A stretch of 64,000 nucleotides of DNA, from assembly GCF_035013165.1 (NCBI RefSeq), contig NZ_JAYGJQ010000001.1, forward strand, positions 1-64,000, written 5' to 3'. The notes under the pieces are model-generated. The model worked only from the letters and a program-made list of their open reading frames with translations. It ran no database searches and was not told where the DNA came from. Each line of letters opens with the position of its first letter. Within the stretch, counting starts at the first letter, position 1. The position numbers were made by a program, and so were the translations under genes. This DNA comes from Bacteriovorax sp. PP10. GTDB lineage: Bacteria; Bdellovibrionota; Bacteriovoracia; Bacteriovoracales; Bacteriovoracaceae. Positions 1-8,544 of the stretch are shown in pieces.

Positions 1-101
1 TTAACAGCGTGACTGAATACTTACGTCAGATATTTTTTGTTTAGGACCTTTCTCATCTTGAATTGTAACCCGAAGGCTACAAAATCTTTTATCTCTATTA
101 G

Positions 102-116
102 AATTTTAAAGAACAA
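102..116 (-). promoter_or_regulatory. boxA-like antitermination element
   Basis: On the minus strand this reads TTGTTCTTTAAAATT, close to the boxA element of bacterial rRNA leaders and spacers. It lies 22 bases downstream of the tRNA-Ala gene, where the spacer boxA before 23S rRNA sits in many rRNA operons. No rRNA sequence is inside the window, so a 23S gene beyond the left edge is an inference. A chance match in AT-rich DNA is possible. Confidence 0.45.
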
Positions 117-138
117 TTTTTTAATACGTAAGAGAAAA

Positions 139-214
139 TGGTGGAGATGACAGGAGTCGAACCTGCGACCCTCTGCGTGCAAGGCAGATGCTCTCCCAAC
201 TGAGCTACACCCCC
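139..214 (-). tRNA. tRNA-Ala (anticodon UGC)
   Basis: The minus strand folds as a 76-nt cloverleaf. It begins GGGGGTGTAGCTCAG (acceptor and D arm), has the anticodon stem TCTGC/GCAGA around the loop CTTGCAC with anticodon TGC, a T arm with GGTTCGACTCC, and an encoded CCA end at position 139. Ala-UGC is the tRNA most often found in 16S-23S spacers. Here no 16S or tRNA-Ile gene precedes it, because a cyclophilin gene lies upstream on the other strand. A boxA-like site follows it. Confidence 0.96.
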
Positions 215-281
215 AAATTTCAATATATTGCTATATGATTTTGTGCTTTTGCCGACCAGTTTTGCTTCAAACGTGAGATGC

Positions 282-310
282 AATTTAATAAACCCTGATT
301 AATAAGTCAA
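282..310 (-). promoter_or_regulatory. candidate sigma-70 promoter for tRNA-Ala
   Basis: The minus strand has TTGACT (305-310), a 17-base spacer and TAAATT (282-287), about 70 bases upstream of the tRNA. The -35 box is good and the -10 box is weak. This is a motif match only. Confidence 0.35.
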
Positions 311-372
311 TCAATTATTTCTTAATATTCATAAAAAAGTGAAAAAAAATTACATTTTTTTCCAGACATGGG

Positions 373-378
373 TATAAT
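373..378 (+). promoter_or_regulatory. candidate -10 box for the cyclophilin gene
   Basis: A perfect TATAAT lies 34 bases upstream of the start at 413. No convincing TTGACA is seen at the matching distance, so the -35 contact is either weak or absent. Confidence 0.4.
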
Positions 379-412
379 TCAACTAATAACAACAACTTAG
401 GTAACTACACAA

Positions 413-1003
413 ATGCAGGCTATTAAATTATTTTCCTTTATATTTCTGATACTTATGGCGGGATGTGATCGAAACTCACATAAATTGGACGTAATCGCGA
501 ATCCAAACGGTGAAGAGATAGATATCCAGAAGTTAAAGACCGACATCGGAGGTCTTTCTACTGCTTCTGCTACTATGAAAACGGTTCATGGAGATATCAC
601 TTTTCGCTTCTATACTAAGGCGGCTCCACGTACTTCCGCGAGAATTATGCAATTAATTCAGAATCATTTTTACGATGGGTTGATTATCCATAGAGCGATT
701 CCGAATTTTATTATTCAGACTGGCGATCCTACGGGAACTGGCTCTGGTGGCAGCGGCCAAAAGTTGAAAGCGGAGTTTAATGAACTTCAACACATTAAGG
801 GAACTATGGGGATGGCGAGAGGAATTGATAAAGACTCTGCTGATTCTCAATTCTATATAAGTCTTACAACTCTTTCTCACTTAGATGGAAAGAATACTGT
901 GTTTGCTCAAGTAGTAGATGGATTGGATGTTCTTCCTAAATTGTCTAAGGGAGATAGAATTATTTCTATTACTCTTAACTTAAAAGACTTAAGCACCAAC
1001 TAA
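413..1003 (+). CDS. cyclophilin-type peptidyl-prolyl isomerase, lipoprotein
   Basis: A 196-residue protein that probably speeds proline isomerisation during folding in the periplasm. The N-terminus is a lipoprotein signal with lipobox LMAGC, so it should be lipid-anchored after cleavage. The cyclophilin domain starts near residue 55 (KTVHGDITFRFY) and carries the bacterial cyclophilin core IIHRAIPNFIIQTGDPTGTG, followed by KGTMGMARG and a DSQFYISL segment. Its 3' end overlaps the end of the convergent dioxygenase gene by 15 bases. Family assignment is firm; the substrate is unknown. Confidence 0.9.
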   Translation: MQAIKLFSFIFLILMAGCDRNSHKLDVIANPNGEEIDIQKLKTDIGGLSTASATMKTVHGDITFRFYTKAAPRTSARIMQLIQNHFYDGLIIHRAIPNFIIQTGDPTGTGSGGSGQKLKAEFNELQHIKGTMGMARGIDKDSADSQFYISLTTLSHLDGKNTVFAQVVDGLDVLPKLSKGDRIISITLNLKDLSTN

Positions 1004-1849
1004 GACTGATCTCATAGAAAGACTTCCCAGCTCGAAAGCTTCGTATGGGAAAAGAATTTTTTCATTTGGATCAGCAGCACCTAATACATATAGCAGTGGA
1101 AGATAATGTTCGATAGATGGATGGGCCATCTTCCACTGTGAGTGTTTCGATGGATCTTCCGCCAACAATTGTTCAAGATTATTTTCCAAGATTGATTTTT
1201 TTATAAGTTCATCGAACTCGTGTGCCCACTCTACAACGGGTGCAGTTTCACTGCGGGAAATTTGGCGAAGATTGTGAACGATGTTTCCGCTGCCGATAAT
1301 AAGTACACCTTCGTTTCTTAATTTATTCAATTGTTTCGCGAGAGTTAAGTGGTCTCTTAAATTCATAAAATTTTGGTTTAAAGATAGTTGGACAACTGGG
1401 ATGTTGGCCTTTGGATACATGTGGTGAAGGACACTCCAATTTCCGTGATCAAATCCCCATTCGTGATCGAGTTCAGCCTGGTAAATACTGAGGTCATTTT
1501 TTACACTTGAAGCGAGAGTTACGTCGCCTGGAGCGGGGTAATTTATTTTATAAAGTGCTTCGGGAAATCCGTAGAAATCGTAGATCATTTTGGGATTTGA
1601 TGAGGCCTGGAGCTCCACTCCTTTGGTCATCCAATGGGCAGAAATCATCAGAATTTTTTTGGGAACTGGCAGTGTTTGTCCAAGCACTTCTAAATGTTTT
1701 GTGAAGTCGTTATTTGCTAGCGCATTCATGGGACTGCCATGGCCGATGAAAAGTGCAGGCATTTTTTTATCGGATGATTTGTAATTTATTGCTGCTGTCA
1801 TTGCTAGTAATCCTGTTCCTGAAAGTGTTAAGAAATTTCTTCGATTCAT
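989..1849 (-). CDS. ygiD: extradiol ring-cleavage dioxygenase, DODA (YgiD-like) family
   Basis: A 286-residue member of the class III extradiol (4,5-DOPA dioxygenase-like) family, which uses a non-heme metal to open catechol rings. The family signature FIGHGSPMNAL follows a signal-like N-terminus (MNRRNFLTLSGTGLL), and SAHWMTKGVE, FDHGNW and IIGSGNIVHNL supply the conserved histidines. E. coli YgiD is cytoplasmic; here an RR-x-F motif and hydrophobic stretch suggest Tat-type export or anchoring, which is unusual for the family. It is monocistronic and convergent with the cyclophilin gene. The natural substrate cannot be read from the sequence. Confidence 0.85.
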   Translation of the reverse strand: MNRRNFLTLSGTGLLAMTAAINYKSSDKKMPALFIGHGSPMNALANNDFTKHLEVLGQTLPVPKKILMISAHWMTKGVELQASSNPKMIYDFYGFPEALYKINYPAPGDVTLASSVKNDLSIYQAELDHEWGFDHGNWSVLHHMYPKANIPVVQLSLNQNFMNLRDHLTLAKQLNKLRNEGVLIIGSGNIVHNLRQISRSETAPVVEWAHEFDELIKKSILENNLEQLLAEDPSKHSQWKMAHPSIEHYLPLLYVLGAADPNEKILFPYEAFELGSLSMRSVLVGA

Positions 1850-2045
1850 GGACTGATTTTACGCTGTTTTTAAAACGAAAGATAATTCGAAGAATTTACT
1901 GAAATGATAAGTATTACCTATGATCGTTGGTGTTTAATGAACTTCATAGGTTGTGTATTTTTTTGAAAATTAATAATCACTTAAGTATCAAAAACTTGAA
2001 ATGAAATTAACTTGTTTTAGGATGCTTTTTCGGAATAATTGGGGA

Positions 2046-2798
2046 ATGAAGAAACTATTACTTTTATTATTATTTCATACTCCACTTTACGCAAAAACTA
2101 TCACGATCGCTTTTATGTCCGACTATCAACCGGTCTCATTTCTTTCGTCAACAAACGGTGAAGTCATTGGCATTGAACCCGATATTATTAGAGAAGCTTT
2201 TTCTGAAGAAAAAAACGTTGAGCTCAAATTTGTTGGTTTTTCATGGGAGAGAGTTCAAGACCGGGTAAAAAAAGGAGAAGCAGATGCCTTCGTTTCAGCG
2301 ATTACTCCTGAGAGATTAAGTTATGCGATACCAAGTAAAGTGCCGGTGTTTTATGATTCGTACGCACTGTTTACCTATGTGAAACACCCCAAGATGGAAG
2401 AACTCAAAAAAATAAAAACAGTAAATGATCTTCATGAATATACAGTCTGTGAATATAGTGGAAGTGGTTGGGCCAAAAAGAATTTAGTAGGAAAGGCCAA
2501 AAAAATTGATTACGGAAAAAATGTCGATATGAAAGTAACGATGCTCGCAGCACGTAGATGTGATTTGATTATTGATTTGGATTTTTTAGTTGATTCATTG
2601 GCAAAACGGTATCAGGTTTCAGAATCTATAGTTAAATTGCCTCACGTTTTAAAAGGAACTGCCTATCATCTATTGATTGGTAAAAAGTCTCCTCACAAAA
2701 AAGCTTTGCAAAATGTGAGTGCAAAATTAAAGGCCATGCACGATTCAGGCAGAATAAATCAGATTGTTCAAAAATGGGTTTCTGAATTTCTACAGTAA
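2046..2798 (+). CDS. periplasmic solute-binding protein, amino-acid (SBP family 3) type
   Basis: About 250 residues from the start at 2046, chosen because a clear Sec signal peptide (MKKLLLLLLFHTPLYA) begins there; an in-frame upstream ATG at 2001 would add 15 residues before the signal. The mature protein has the family 3 pattern: an opening strand TITIAFMSDYQPVSF, an EPDIIREAF segment, then KKGEADAFVSAITPERLSYAIP, typical of polar amino-acid receptors. No ABC permease or ATPase gene is adjacent. It may serve a distant transporter or act as a sensor-type binding protein. Confidence 0.8.
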   Translation: MKKLLLLLLFHTPLYAKTITIAFMSDYQPVSFLSSTNGEVIGIEPDIIREAFSEEKNVELKFVGFSWERVQDRVKKGEADAFVSAITPERLSYAIPSKVPVFYDSYALFTYVKHPKMEELKKIKTVNDLHEYTVCEYSGSGWAKKNLVGKAKKIDYGKNVDMKVTMLAARRCDLIIDLDFLVDSLAKRYQVSESIVKLPHVLKGTAYHLLIGKKSPHKKALQNVSAKLKAMHDSGRINQIVQKWVSEFLQ

Positions 2799-2810
2799 AA
2801 TGATCTAGAA

Positions 2811-2840
2811 TCCCCTGGGATTAACCAAGGGACAGATTTT
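2811..2840 (+). terminator. possible terminator after the solute-binding gene
   Basis: TCCCCTGG and CCAAGGGA form an 8-bp stem with one mismatch around GATTAA, followed by ATTTTTGATT. It sits just past the stop at 2798 and before the end of the convergent gene. The stem is imperfect and the U tract short. Confidence 0.4.
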
Positions 2841-2843
2841 TGA

Positions 2844-3278
2844 TTAAAGTGATTTTTTTGAAGCGAAGAAATTAATATTTCCATCGATGATTTTTAGAAC
2901 GAACTTATCTTCTCTTGAGCTTTCGAAAAGCATTTCGAAGTTTTCACTCTCCAAACCTAAATTTGTAAGTAGTGTTCTCGCTTTCAGGGATTTTTCTGAA
3001 ATAAGGATGCCTGTTCCGGGAAAAAATCTAAAAGTGCATGAAGCTGCGTCTGTGATACGGCCACATTGGATTTTGATACTTTCGTCTGCTGATTGAGCGA
3101 TGAATGAGTTTTCTTTGCCGAGAGCGTTCATCAGGTCGTGCAGACGACCGCTTTCTCCTGCTTCGTTGATAAGAACAACGACTTTTTCAGGGCGGTGGAA
3201 AACAGCGACTGAATCAGAGGCAGCGATTGCTGAATGAGTGATAAAAGTTGCGAGTATTAGTATGATGATTTTTTTCAT
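2844..3278 (-). CDS. hypothetical secreted protein
   Basis: About 144 residues from the start at 3278, preferred because a Sec signal (MKKIIILILATFITHSAIA) begins there. No domain is recognised. The mature part has two cysteines near CGRITDAASC that could form a disulfide, and alternating hydrophobic strands. It lies downstream of the cytochrome oxidase operon but is separated from it by about 80 bases. Function unknown. Confidence 0.6.
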   Translation of the reverse strand: MKKIIILILATFITHSAIAASDSVAVFHRPEKVVVLINEAGESGRLHDLMNALGKENSFIAQSADESIKIQCGRITDAASCTFRFFPGTGILISEKSLKARTLLTNLGLESENFEMLFESSREDKFVLKIIDGNINFFASKKSL

Positions 3279-3359
3279 GGGAGAACTATAGGATTGGGAG
3301 CGACAAGGGAGCAAGTGGCAGTGCAACTTTAAAAAAAGTGCACTGCCTTATGAGAAAAA

Positions 3360-3647
3360 TTATCTGTACATTGATTCTAGGATTAGGCCGGCAGCGTATA
3401 GAGCTGCAGAAAGAGGAATGCAGGCGATAAGTTTCATCCAGCGAGTTTCTTCTTTTAAGTGCATATAAAAATAAGCAACGATACATGCCTTCCCCATTGC
3501 TAGACCGATAAGTCCGATCATTTTATGGTGAGACTCGATTTTTGATCCTGGGATCATCAATTCAAGAAGGGTTAAAAAAGTTAGAACAAAAAATACAATA
3601 ACGTATTCTTTCGTGTGACTTTTGTGTTCGTGTTTATGGTCAGACAT
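3360..3647 (-). CDS. cytochrome c oxidase subunit IV (small membrane subunit)
   Basis: A 95-residue protein with a His-rich cytoplasmic N-terminus and three predicted membrane helices. The central helix contains the family's AYFYMHLKEE segment, typical of prokaryotic subunit IV (CyoD/CtaF-like) proteins. It is the last gene of the oxidase operon, 15 bases after the SCO gene. This subunit is accessory and probably stabilises the oxidase. Confidence 0.85.
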   Translation of the reverse strand: MSDHKHEHKSHTKEYVIVFFVLTFLTLLELMIPGSKIESHHKMIGLIGLAMGKACIVAYFYMHLKEETRWMKLIACIPLSAALYAAGLILESMYR

Positions 3648-3662
3648 TCTTATCTCCTTAAT

Positions 3663-4373
3663 CTATCTTTTTACTGGTGCTGGTTGTGCCCTACTGAAGC
3701 TGTTGTTAACTAAGAGTCCAAGATCAATCATCATGCGGTCCATCTCAACTCTTTCAGTTCCGTAGTATCCTCTGATTTGTCCGCGGTCATCGACCAGGAC
3801 AAGTTTCTCAGAGTGGGCAATATCAAATAAAGTAATTTTTCCTTCGGCCAATTGTTTTTCAACTGGTTCTTTGTTTCCCATCGGAACTTTGTAGCCGGCG
3901 ATGATAACTTTTTCCAGGGCCGCTTTTGTTCCTGTTAAGTAGTTCCAGATGAAAGGGTTTGAGTGTCTTTTTCTAGCGTACTTATAAAGTGTTGGAACCG
4001 TGTCCACTTCAGGATCGACTGTGAAAGTTACTATCGCTGCTTTTGTTCCTAGTCCTCTGATTCTTTTTTGAACCAGGTCCATCTTATCCATTAAAGCTGG
4101 GCAGCTTGTTGGGCATGATGTGAACATGAAGTTAGCAATGTAGAATTTTCCTTCAAGCTCTTTTGTTCCGAAAGGTTTTCCAAATTCATTTGTTAAAGTG
4201 AATTCCGGAACCTTGTAGTAAACAGGAAGAGGTGGCGGAAGAGTACGATTCAATGTTCTGTACACAGGATAGCCGAAAGACAGTGCCCAAAAAATTAACC
4301 AGAATGATTTCATTCTGATTAGTTTCTGGAACCAATTGTCTTCTCTAAAATATCCTTGCACAGTTGTTGTCAT
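3663..4373 (-). CDS. SCO1/SenC copper chaperone for cytochrome oxidase
   Basis: A 236-residue membrane-anchored thioredoxin-fold protein that delivers copper to, or reduces, the CuA site of subunit II. A hydrophobic anchor lies near residues 22-38. The copper-binding cysteines are in TSCPTSCPALM (Cys87 and Cys91), and the third ligand is His187 in DIAHSEKL; all three are present. It sits between the diheme cytochrome and subunit IV genes, as expected for assembly-factor genes. The start lacks a strong ribosome-binding site, so the exact N-terminus is uncertain. Confidence 0.93.
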   Translation of the reverse strand: MTTTVQGYFREDNWFQKLIRMKSFWLIFWALSFGYPVYRTLNRTLPPPLPVYYKVPEFTLTNEFGKPFGTKELEGKFYIANFMFTSCPTSCPALMDKMDLVQKRIRGLGTKAAIVTFTVDPEVDTVPTLYKYARKRHSNPFIWNYLTGTKAALEKVIIAGYKVPMGNKEPVEKQLAEGKITLFDIAHSEKLVLVDDRGQIRGYYGTERVEMDRMMIDLGLLVNNSFSRAQPAPVKR

Positions 4374-4379
4374 AATTTA

Positions 4380-5273
4380 TTACTTGTTAGCTGCTTCAAT
4401 ATCTTTTAAGAATTTTGCTCTAGCTGGAGATCTCTTTAACTCTGTAAGAGATTTTACGTAATGAGATACGGCCCAGATTTCGTCATCTTGAAGAACGCCT
4501 TTCCATGAAGCCATGGCAGTTCCACCAACACCAGCATTCAGTCTTAAGTAAATTTCTTCAACTGTGCTACCTGTACGGATTTGGTCGTAAGTGTATTCAG
4601 GTGGCATTGTTGCGATATCGTAATCAGATGGCTGAAGTTTTACGTGGTACATGTCTGGATCGAAGTCAGTCATTGGACTTCCGTTGATCTTTTGTGACAT
4701 TTGAGAAAGTTCAGCGTGAGAAGCGTAAGCTCTGTGGCAAGTCCAGCATTGAGCAACAACGTGGAAAACTTCTTTTCCTCTTTGAATCGCACTGTCTTTA
4801 TGAGCCTCACCGTATGGATCTTTTCCAACAACAATTACGTCACCAAGTTTTTTATCAGCGCCTTCCCATTTTTCAGGTGCGAAAGTTTTGATGTATTGAA
4901 CTACGTTGAACATCTGTTGGTCTGATAAGTCCCATGGAAGCATTGCTGTTCCAGTTAAACCTTTTTTCAGGATTTGGTAGAAGTCTTCATCATGAGGAAG
5001 CTCCCCTGATACAACTCTTCCGAATTTATATTGTCCCAATTTAAAATTTCTTGGAGGAACAGATAAACCTTTGGCAGCTACACCGTGACCATCACCTTTC
5101 ACTCCGTGACATGGCATACAGTATTCTGTGTACGTTGATTTACCGTCATTTAATTGCTTAGATGTAGCGTAAACTCCACCGGCAAAAATCTTGTCCTCTT
5201 TAAAGTAGTTGTCACTACATGACGCCAGGGTCACGAGAGATAAGACGGTTAAAAATAAATTCAAACCTTTCAT
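4380..5273 (-). CDS. diheme c-type cytochrome, lipoprotein
   Basis: About 297 residues from the start at 5273, chosen for the AAGAGGAA ribosome-binding site and because it starts the lipoprotein signal (lipobox LASC, Cys19). Two CXXCH sites are visible: CMPCH at 52-56 and CWTCH at 176-180, each in its own cytochrome c domain with downstream methionine candidates. It is encoded inside the oxidase operon, so it probably carries electrons to the CuA centre of subunit II, which has no heme domain of its own. It begins 10 bases after subunit III ends. Confidence 0.9.
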   Translation of the reverse strand: MKGLNLFLTVLSLVTLASCSDNYFKEDKIFAGGVYATSKQLNDGKSTYTEYCMPCHGVKGDGHGVAAKGLSVPPRNFKLGQYKFGRVVSGELPHDEDFYQILKKGLTGTAMLPWDLSDQQMFNVVQYIKTFAPEKWEGADKKLGDVIVVGKDPYGEAHKDSAIQRGKEVFHVVAQCWTCHRAYASHAELSQMSQKINGSPMTDFDPDMYHVKLQPSDYDIATMPPEYTYDQIRTGSTVEEIYLRLNAGVGGTAMASWKGVLQDDEIWAVSHYVKSLTELKRSPARAKFLKDIEAANK

Positions 5274-5283
5274 AGTATTCCTC

Positions 5284-5865
5284 TTATAAAACAAAAATTG
5301 TCACAAACATTATTAGCCACACAATGCCCAGGAAGTGCCAAAACTTTCCGATATTTGATGCTTTTACCGCAGTCATTTTATCGGGAGAACTTAGCGATCC
5401 ATATAACCACATTAGAAGTCCAAGGCCCGCAACGATGTGAGCAGCATGGATCCATGTGAATGAATAAATGATCGAAGGGAAAATTCCCGACGAAGCATAA
5501 ATCCCATGGGACTTTAATTGATTCCAGAAAATGAACTGGCTGATCATAAAGCCGGTTCCTAGAATCAAAACAAAAAGCAAGTTGCGCTTATCTACTATTC
5601 CCTTCTCGATGTTTTTTTCAAACATGATGAAGATATATGAGCTCAAAGCGATTAAAAAAGTACTGATACCTGGGATTAATAATGACGGTTTACTCATTCC
5701 CGCTGGCGGCCAAACCGGCTGCGTAAAACGGTAAAGTGCAAAGGCCATCATTAAAGTTAAAAATAGCATTCCAAAAGACACTAATGTCACCGACATAGCA
5801 ACTGAGCCGATAATCTTATCGCCTTCGTTTGCCTTCATTGCATTTCGTGCTTCTGCTAGTGCCAT
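5284..5865 (-). CDS. cytochrome c oxidase subunit III (copy 1)
   Basis: A 193-residue membrane protein with about five helices, matching the short bacterial subunit III (CtaE/CyoC-like). Conserved features are FTWIHAAHIVAGL in a late helix and FWHFLGIVWLIMF near the end. It follows the subunit I gene by two bases. A second, clearly different subunit III lies in the b6f-like operon at 13477-14112. Confidence 0.88.
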   Translation of the reverse strand: MALAEARNAMKANEGDKIIGSVAMSVTLVSFGMLFLTLMMAFALYRFTQPVWPPAGMSKPSLLIPGISTFLIALSSYIFIMFEKNIEKGIVDKRNLLFVLILGTGFMISQFIFWNQLKSHGIYASSGIFPSIIYSFTWIHAAHIVAGLGLLMWLYGSLSSPDKMTAVKASNIGKFWHFLGIVWLIMFVTIFVL

Positions 5866-5867
5866 GA

Positions 5868-7598
5868 TTACGCCTTCACCAATTCTTCAGTTTGGTATTG
5901 GAAATCTGTTCCATTAGTTAGATTTGGGTTACCGAATTCATGCGGTCCACATCTTACTACTGGGATATCTTTAAAGTTATAGTGAGGAGCTGGTGATGGA
6001 ATCGTCCACTCAAGCGTCCCAACTTCCCAAGGGTTTTGCGAAGCAATTGGCCCTTTGTACATTGAGTGAATGAAGTTATAAACGAAAACGATCTGACCTG
6101 CACCCATCGTTAAAGCTGAAATAGTGATGAACATGTTCAGTGGCTTTAGGTTTTGTAGGAACTCATAAACGAATGGGTTGTAGATACGACGGTGCATACC
6201 AGCGTGTCCAATAACCATCATCCCCATGAAGATTCCGTTTAATCCAACCATTGAAATCCAGAAGTGGATTTTTCCAAGGCGTTCGTTCATCATGCGACCG
6301 AACATTTTTGGGAACCAGAAATATGTTCCTGCAAATCCACCAAGAAGAACCGAAGCGGCCATCGTGTAATGGAAGTGACCAACTACGAAATATGTATCGT
6401 GTAGGTATAAGTCAGTTGTTACAGTTGCTAAGTAAAGACCAGTTAATCCACCTAGACCGAAAACGAATACTACCCCAAGAGAAAATAACATTGGAGTGTC
6501 GAATCTTAATGATCCTTTCCATAGAGTTCCAAGCCAGTTAGCGAAGAATACTGCTGAAGGAATTGAGATCGTCATTGTTAACATCATGAATGATTGAGTT
6601 AACAGTGGAGACATCTGAGTTGAGTACATATGGTGACCATAAACCAGAGTCGAAAGAATCGTGATTGATGTCATTGATAGTGCTGTAGCTTTTGCTCCGA
6701 ATGCTGGCTTTCTTGCAAAGAATGAAAGTAAGTCAGATACGATACCCCAAGCTGGAAGAATTAGGATGTAAACTTCCGGGTGACCGAAAATCCAGAAAAC
6801 GTGCTGGAAAAGTACCGGGTCACCTGATCCTGAAGTCGCCGCAGCTCCTGCAAGGAAGAAAGTTGTTCCGAATACACGGTCAAAAGTTAAAAGAAGTAAT
6901 CCTGCTCCAAGAACTGGAAGGAAGATTGCGTTTAAAATTGCTGTTAACCAAAGTCCCCAGACTGTAAGTGGCATATCGAAATAGCCCATTCCAGGAGCAC
7001 GAAGTGTAATGATAGTTGCGATATAGTTTACCGCTCCCATTGTTGAAGAAACACCAAGTACGAAAAGAGATAAACACCAAAGGGTTTGTCCGACACCGGC
7101 CGAACCAATTAATGTTGAAAGAGTTGGATAAGAAGTCCATCCACCTGCAGCTCCTCCTAATGGAGTGAATAATGAAGCAAGTAGAAGTACAGCTGAAAGC
7201 ACTGCTAACCAGAAAGATAGCATGTTCAGTGTAGGGAAAACCATGTCGCGGGCACCGATCATTAACGGGATACAATAGTTACCGAACGCACCGATCAAGA
7301 TTGGTGTGATGGCAAAGAAGATCATGATCGTTCCGTGCAATGTAAAAAGCATAGCGTATGTATCTGGTGGAACAACTCCGCCCGTTGCTGGGAAAAGGAT
7401 TGCACCGATAACTGGAAATGGTTCACCAGGAAAAGCAAGCGTCCAACGAATTAGAAGCGCCATCATCCCGCCGATACCAAGGAAAGCAATTCCGTACCAC
7501 AGGAATTGTTTTGCAATTACTTTATGGTCGAATGAAAAAACGTACTTCGACATAAATGTCGTTGGTGCGTCGTGAATTTCTTGTTCAAAAAATGCCAT
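5868..7598 (-). CDS. ctaD: cytochrome c oxidase subunit I, A1 type
   Basis: A 576-residue catalytic subunit that reduces oxygen to water and pumps protons in the inner membrane. The heme and copper ligands are all visible: His88 (TLHG), His273 with Glu275 and Tyr277 in GHPEVY (the A1-class signature), His322-His323 (GHHMYST), and His408/His410 (VVGHFHYT). Twelve membrane helices fit the sequence. The ribosome-binding site AGAGGA precedes the ATG. It is the second gene of the operon, after subunit II. Confidence 0.97.
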   Translation of the reverse strand: MAFFEQEIHDAPTTFMSKYVFSFDHKVIAKQFLWYGIAFLGIGGMMALLIRWTLAFPGEPFPVIGAILFPATGGVVPPDTYAMLFTLHGTIMIFFAITPILIGAFGNYCIPLMIGARDMVFPTLNMLSFWLAVLSAVLLLASLFTPLGGAAGGWTSYPTLSTLIGSAGVGQTLWCLSLFVLGVSSTMGAVNYIATIITLRAPGMGYFDMPLTVWGLWLTAILNAIFLPVLGAGLLLLTFDRVFGTTFFLAGAAATSGSGDPVLFQHVFWIFGHPEVYILILPAWGIVSDLLSFFARKPAFGAKATALSMTSITILSTLVYGHHMYSTQMSPLLTQSFMMLTMTISIPSAVFFANWLGTLWKGSLRFDTPMLFSLGVVFVFGLGGLTGLYLATVTTDLYLHDTYFVVGHFHYTMAASVLLGGFAGTYFWFPKMFGRMMNERLGKIHFWISMVGLNGIFMGMMVIGHAGMHRRIYNPFVYEFLQNLKPLNMFITISALTMGAGQIVFVYNFIHSMYKGPIASQNPWEVGTLEWTIPSPAPHYNFKDIPVVRCGPHEFGNPNLTNGTDFQYQTEELVKA

Positions 7599-7637
7599 GA
7601 GAGTCCTCTCTATCCTTTTACTATTTTAATCAAAATT

Positions 7638-8462
7638 TTATTTTGTATCTGAAACCCACTTCCATCCCCAGAAAAGATCTGCTTTATCTTGTTCTGTGAC
7701 GTGAAGGGTACGTTCTTGCATTTCTGCCATCCAAGCATCGTATTCAGTTTGGTCATAGACAGTTAACTTCGCTTGCATTCTATAGTGGTAAGTTCCACAC
7801 ATTTCCGCACACGCGATATCGTATAATCCTGGAGTCGTAAGTTCGTACCACATTCTTGAAATTCTTCCTGGCATTGCATCGACTTTTAGACGAGCATTCG
7901 GGAAGTATAAAGCGTGGATAACGTCTTTAGATGTAATTTGGAAAACAACTTTTTTGTTCGATGGAAGGCGAAGATCGTTTAAAGTTACAACGTCATCTTC
8001 AGTGTTGAATACGCCGTCTTTACCAGCGTAACGGAAGTTCCATGCCCACTGTTGTCCTAGTACTTCAACTTTAATGATATCATCTGAATCTTTCGGGTAA
8101 TTTAAAAATACGTTTACGAAGTCACGGTTTGAAATAGTTGTAATTTGCATATCAACCATGATGAAAACCAGAGCACCGATACCAGCAACGATAGCGATAT
8201 GTTTTCTGCTTGTTCCGTGAGTGTAGAAAGGTTTAGGGTGTTTTTTCTTAGAGTATAAGTATGAGAATCCGAAAATTCCTAAACATACGAAGAAGAAGAA
8301 AAATAGAATTAACCATGTCGTTAACATGAATAGACTGTCGATCAAATGACCATTCGTTGAAATATCAAGCGGTGGTTTCATTGCTTCCCAGAAACCAACA
8401 TTGGTTGCAGCATCTGCAGAAGTTACGAAGTGTTTCATAAATAAGTTCAAAAGAAGATTCAT
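7638..8462 (-). CDS. ctaC: cytochrome c oxidase subunit II with CuA centre
   Basis: A 274-residue subunit with two membrane helices (about 40-70 and 86-106) and a periplasmic cupredoxin domain. CuA ligands are complete: His183 (DVIHALYFP), Cys218, Glu220, Cys222, His226 and Met229 in the CAEMCGTYHYRM segment. The conserved aromatic electron-entry patch QQWAWNFRY is at about 137-145. There is no fused heme c domain, unlike caa3 oxidases, so the diheme lipoprotein in the operon is the likely donor. It is the first gene of the oxidase operon. Confidence 0.96.
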   Translation of the reverse strand: MNLLLNLFMKHFVTSADAATNVGFWEAMKPPLDISTNGHLIDSLFMLTTWLILFFFFFVCLGIFGFSYLYSKKKHPKPFYTHGTSRKHIAIVAGIGALVFIMVDMQITTISNRDFVNVFLNYPKDSDDIIKVEVLGQQWAWNFRYAGKDGVFNTEDDVVTLNDLRLPSNKKVVFQITSKDVIHALYFPNARLKVDAMPGRISRMWYELTTPGLYDIACAEMCGTYHYRMQAKLTVYDQTEYDAWMAEMQERTLHVTEQDKADLFWGWKWVSDTK

Positions 8463-8544
8463 ATCAGCAATCCTGTCATGGAATATAAAGTTGCGTTATT
8501 ATTGTCTATTTATCGTTAATCATAATCAAAAATTCTAGTTTCAT

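Noticed and set aside
1-105. Open minus-strand frame at the left edge ending in a stop at position 1-3
   Set aside because: It has no start codon after the in-frame stop near 106 and lies in the stretch following the tRNA and boxA-like site, which is more likely rRNA spacer.
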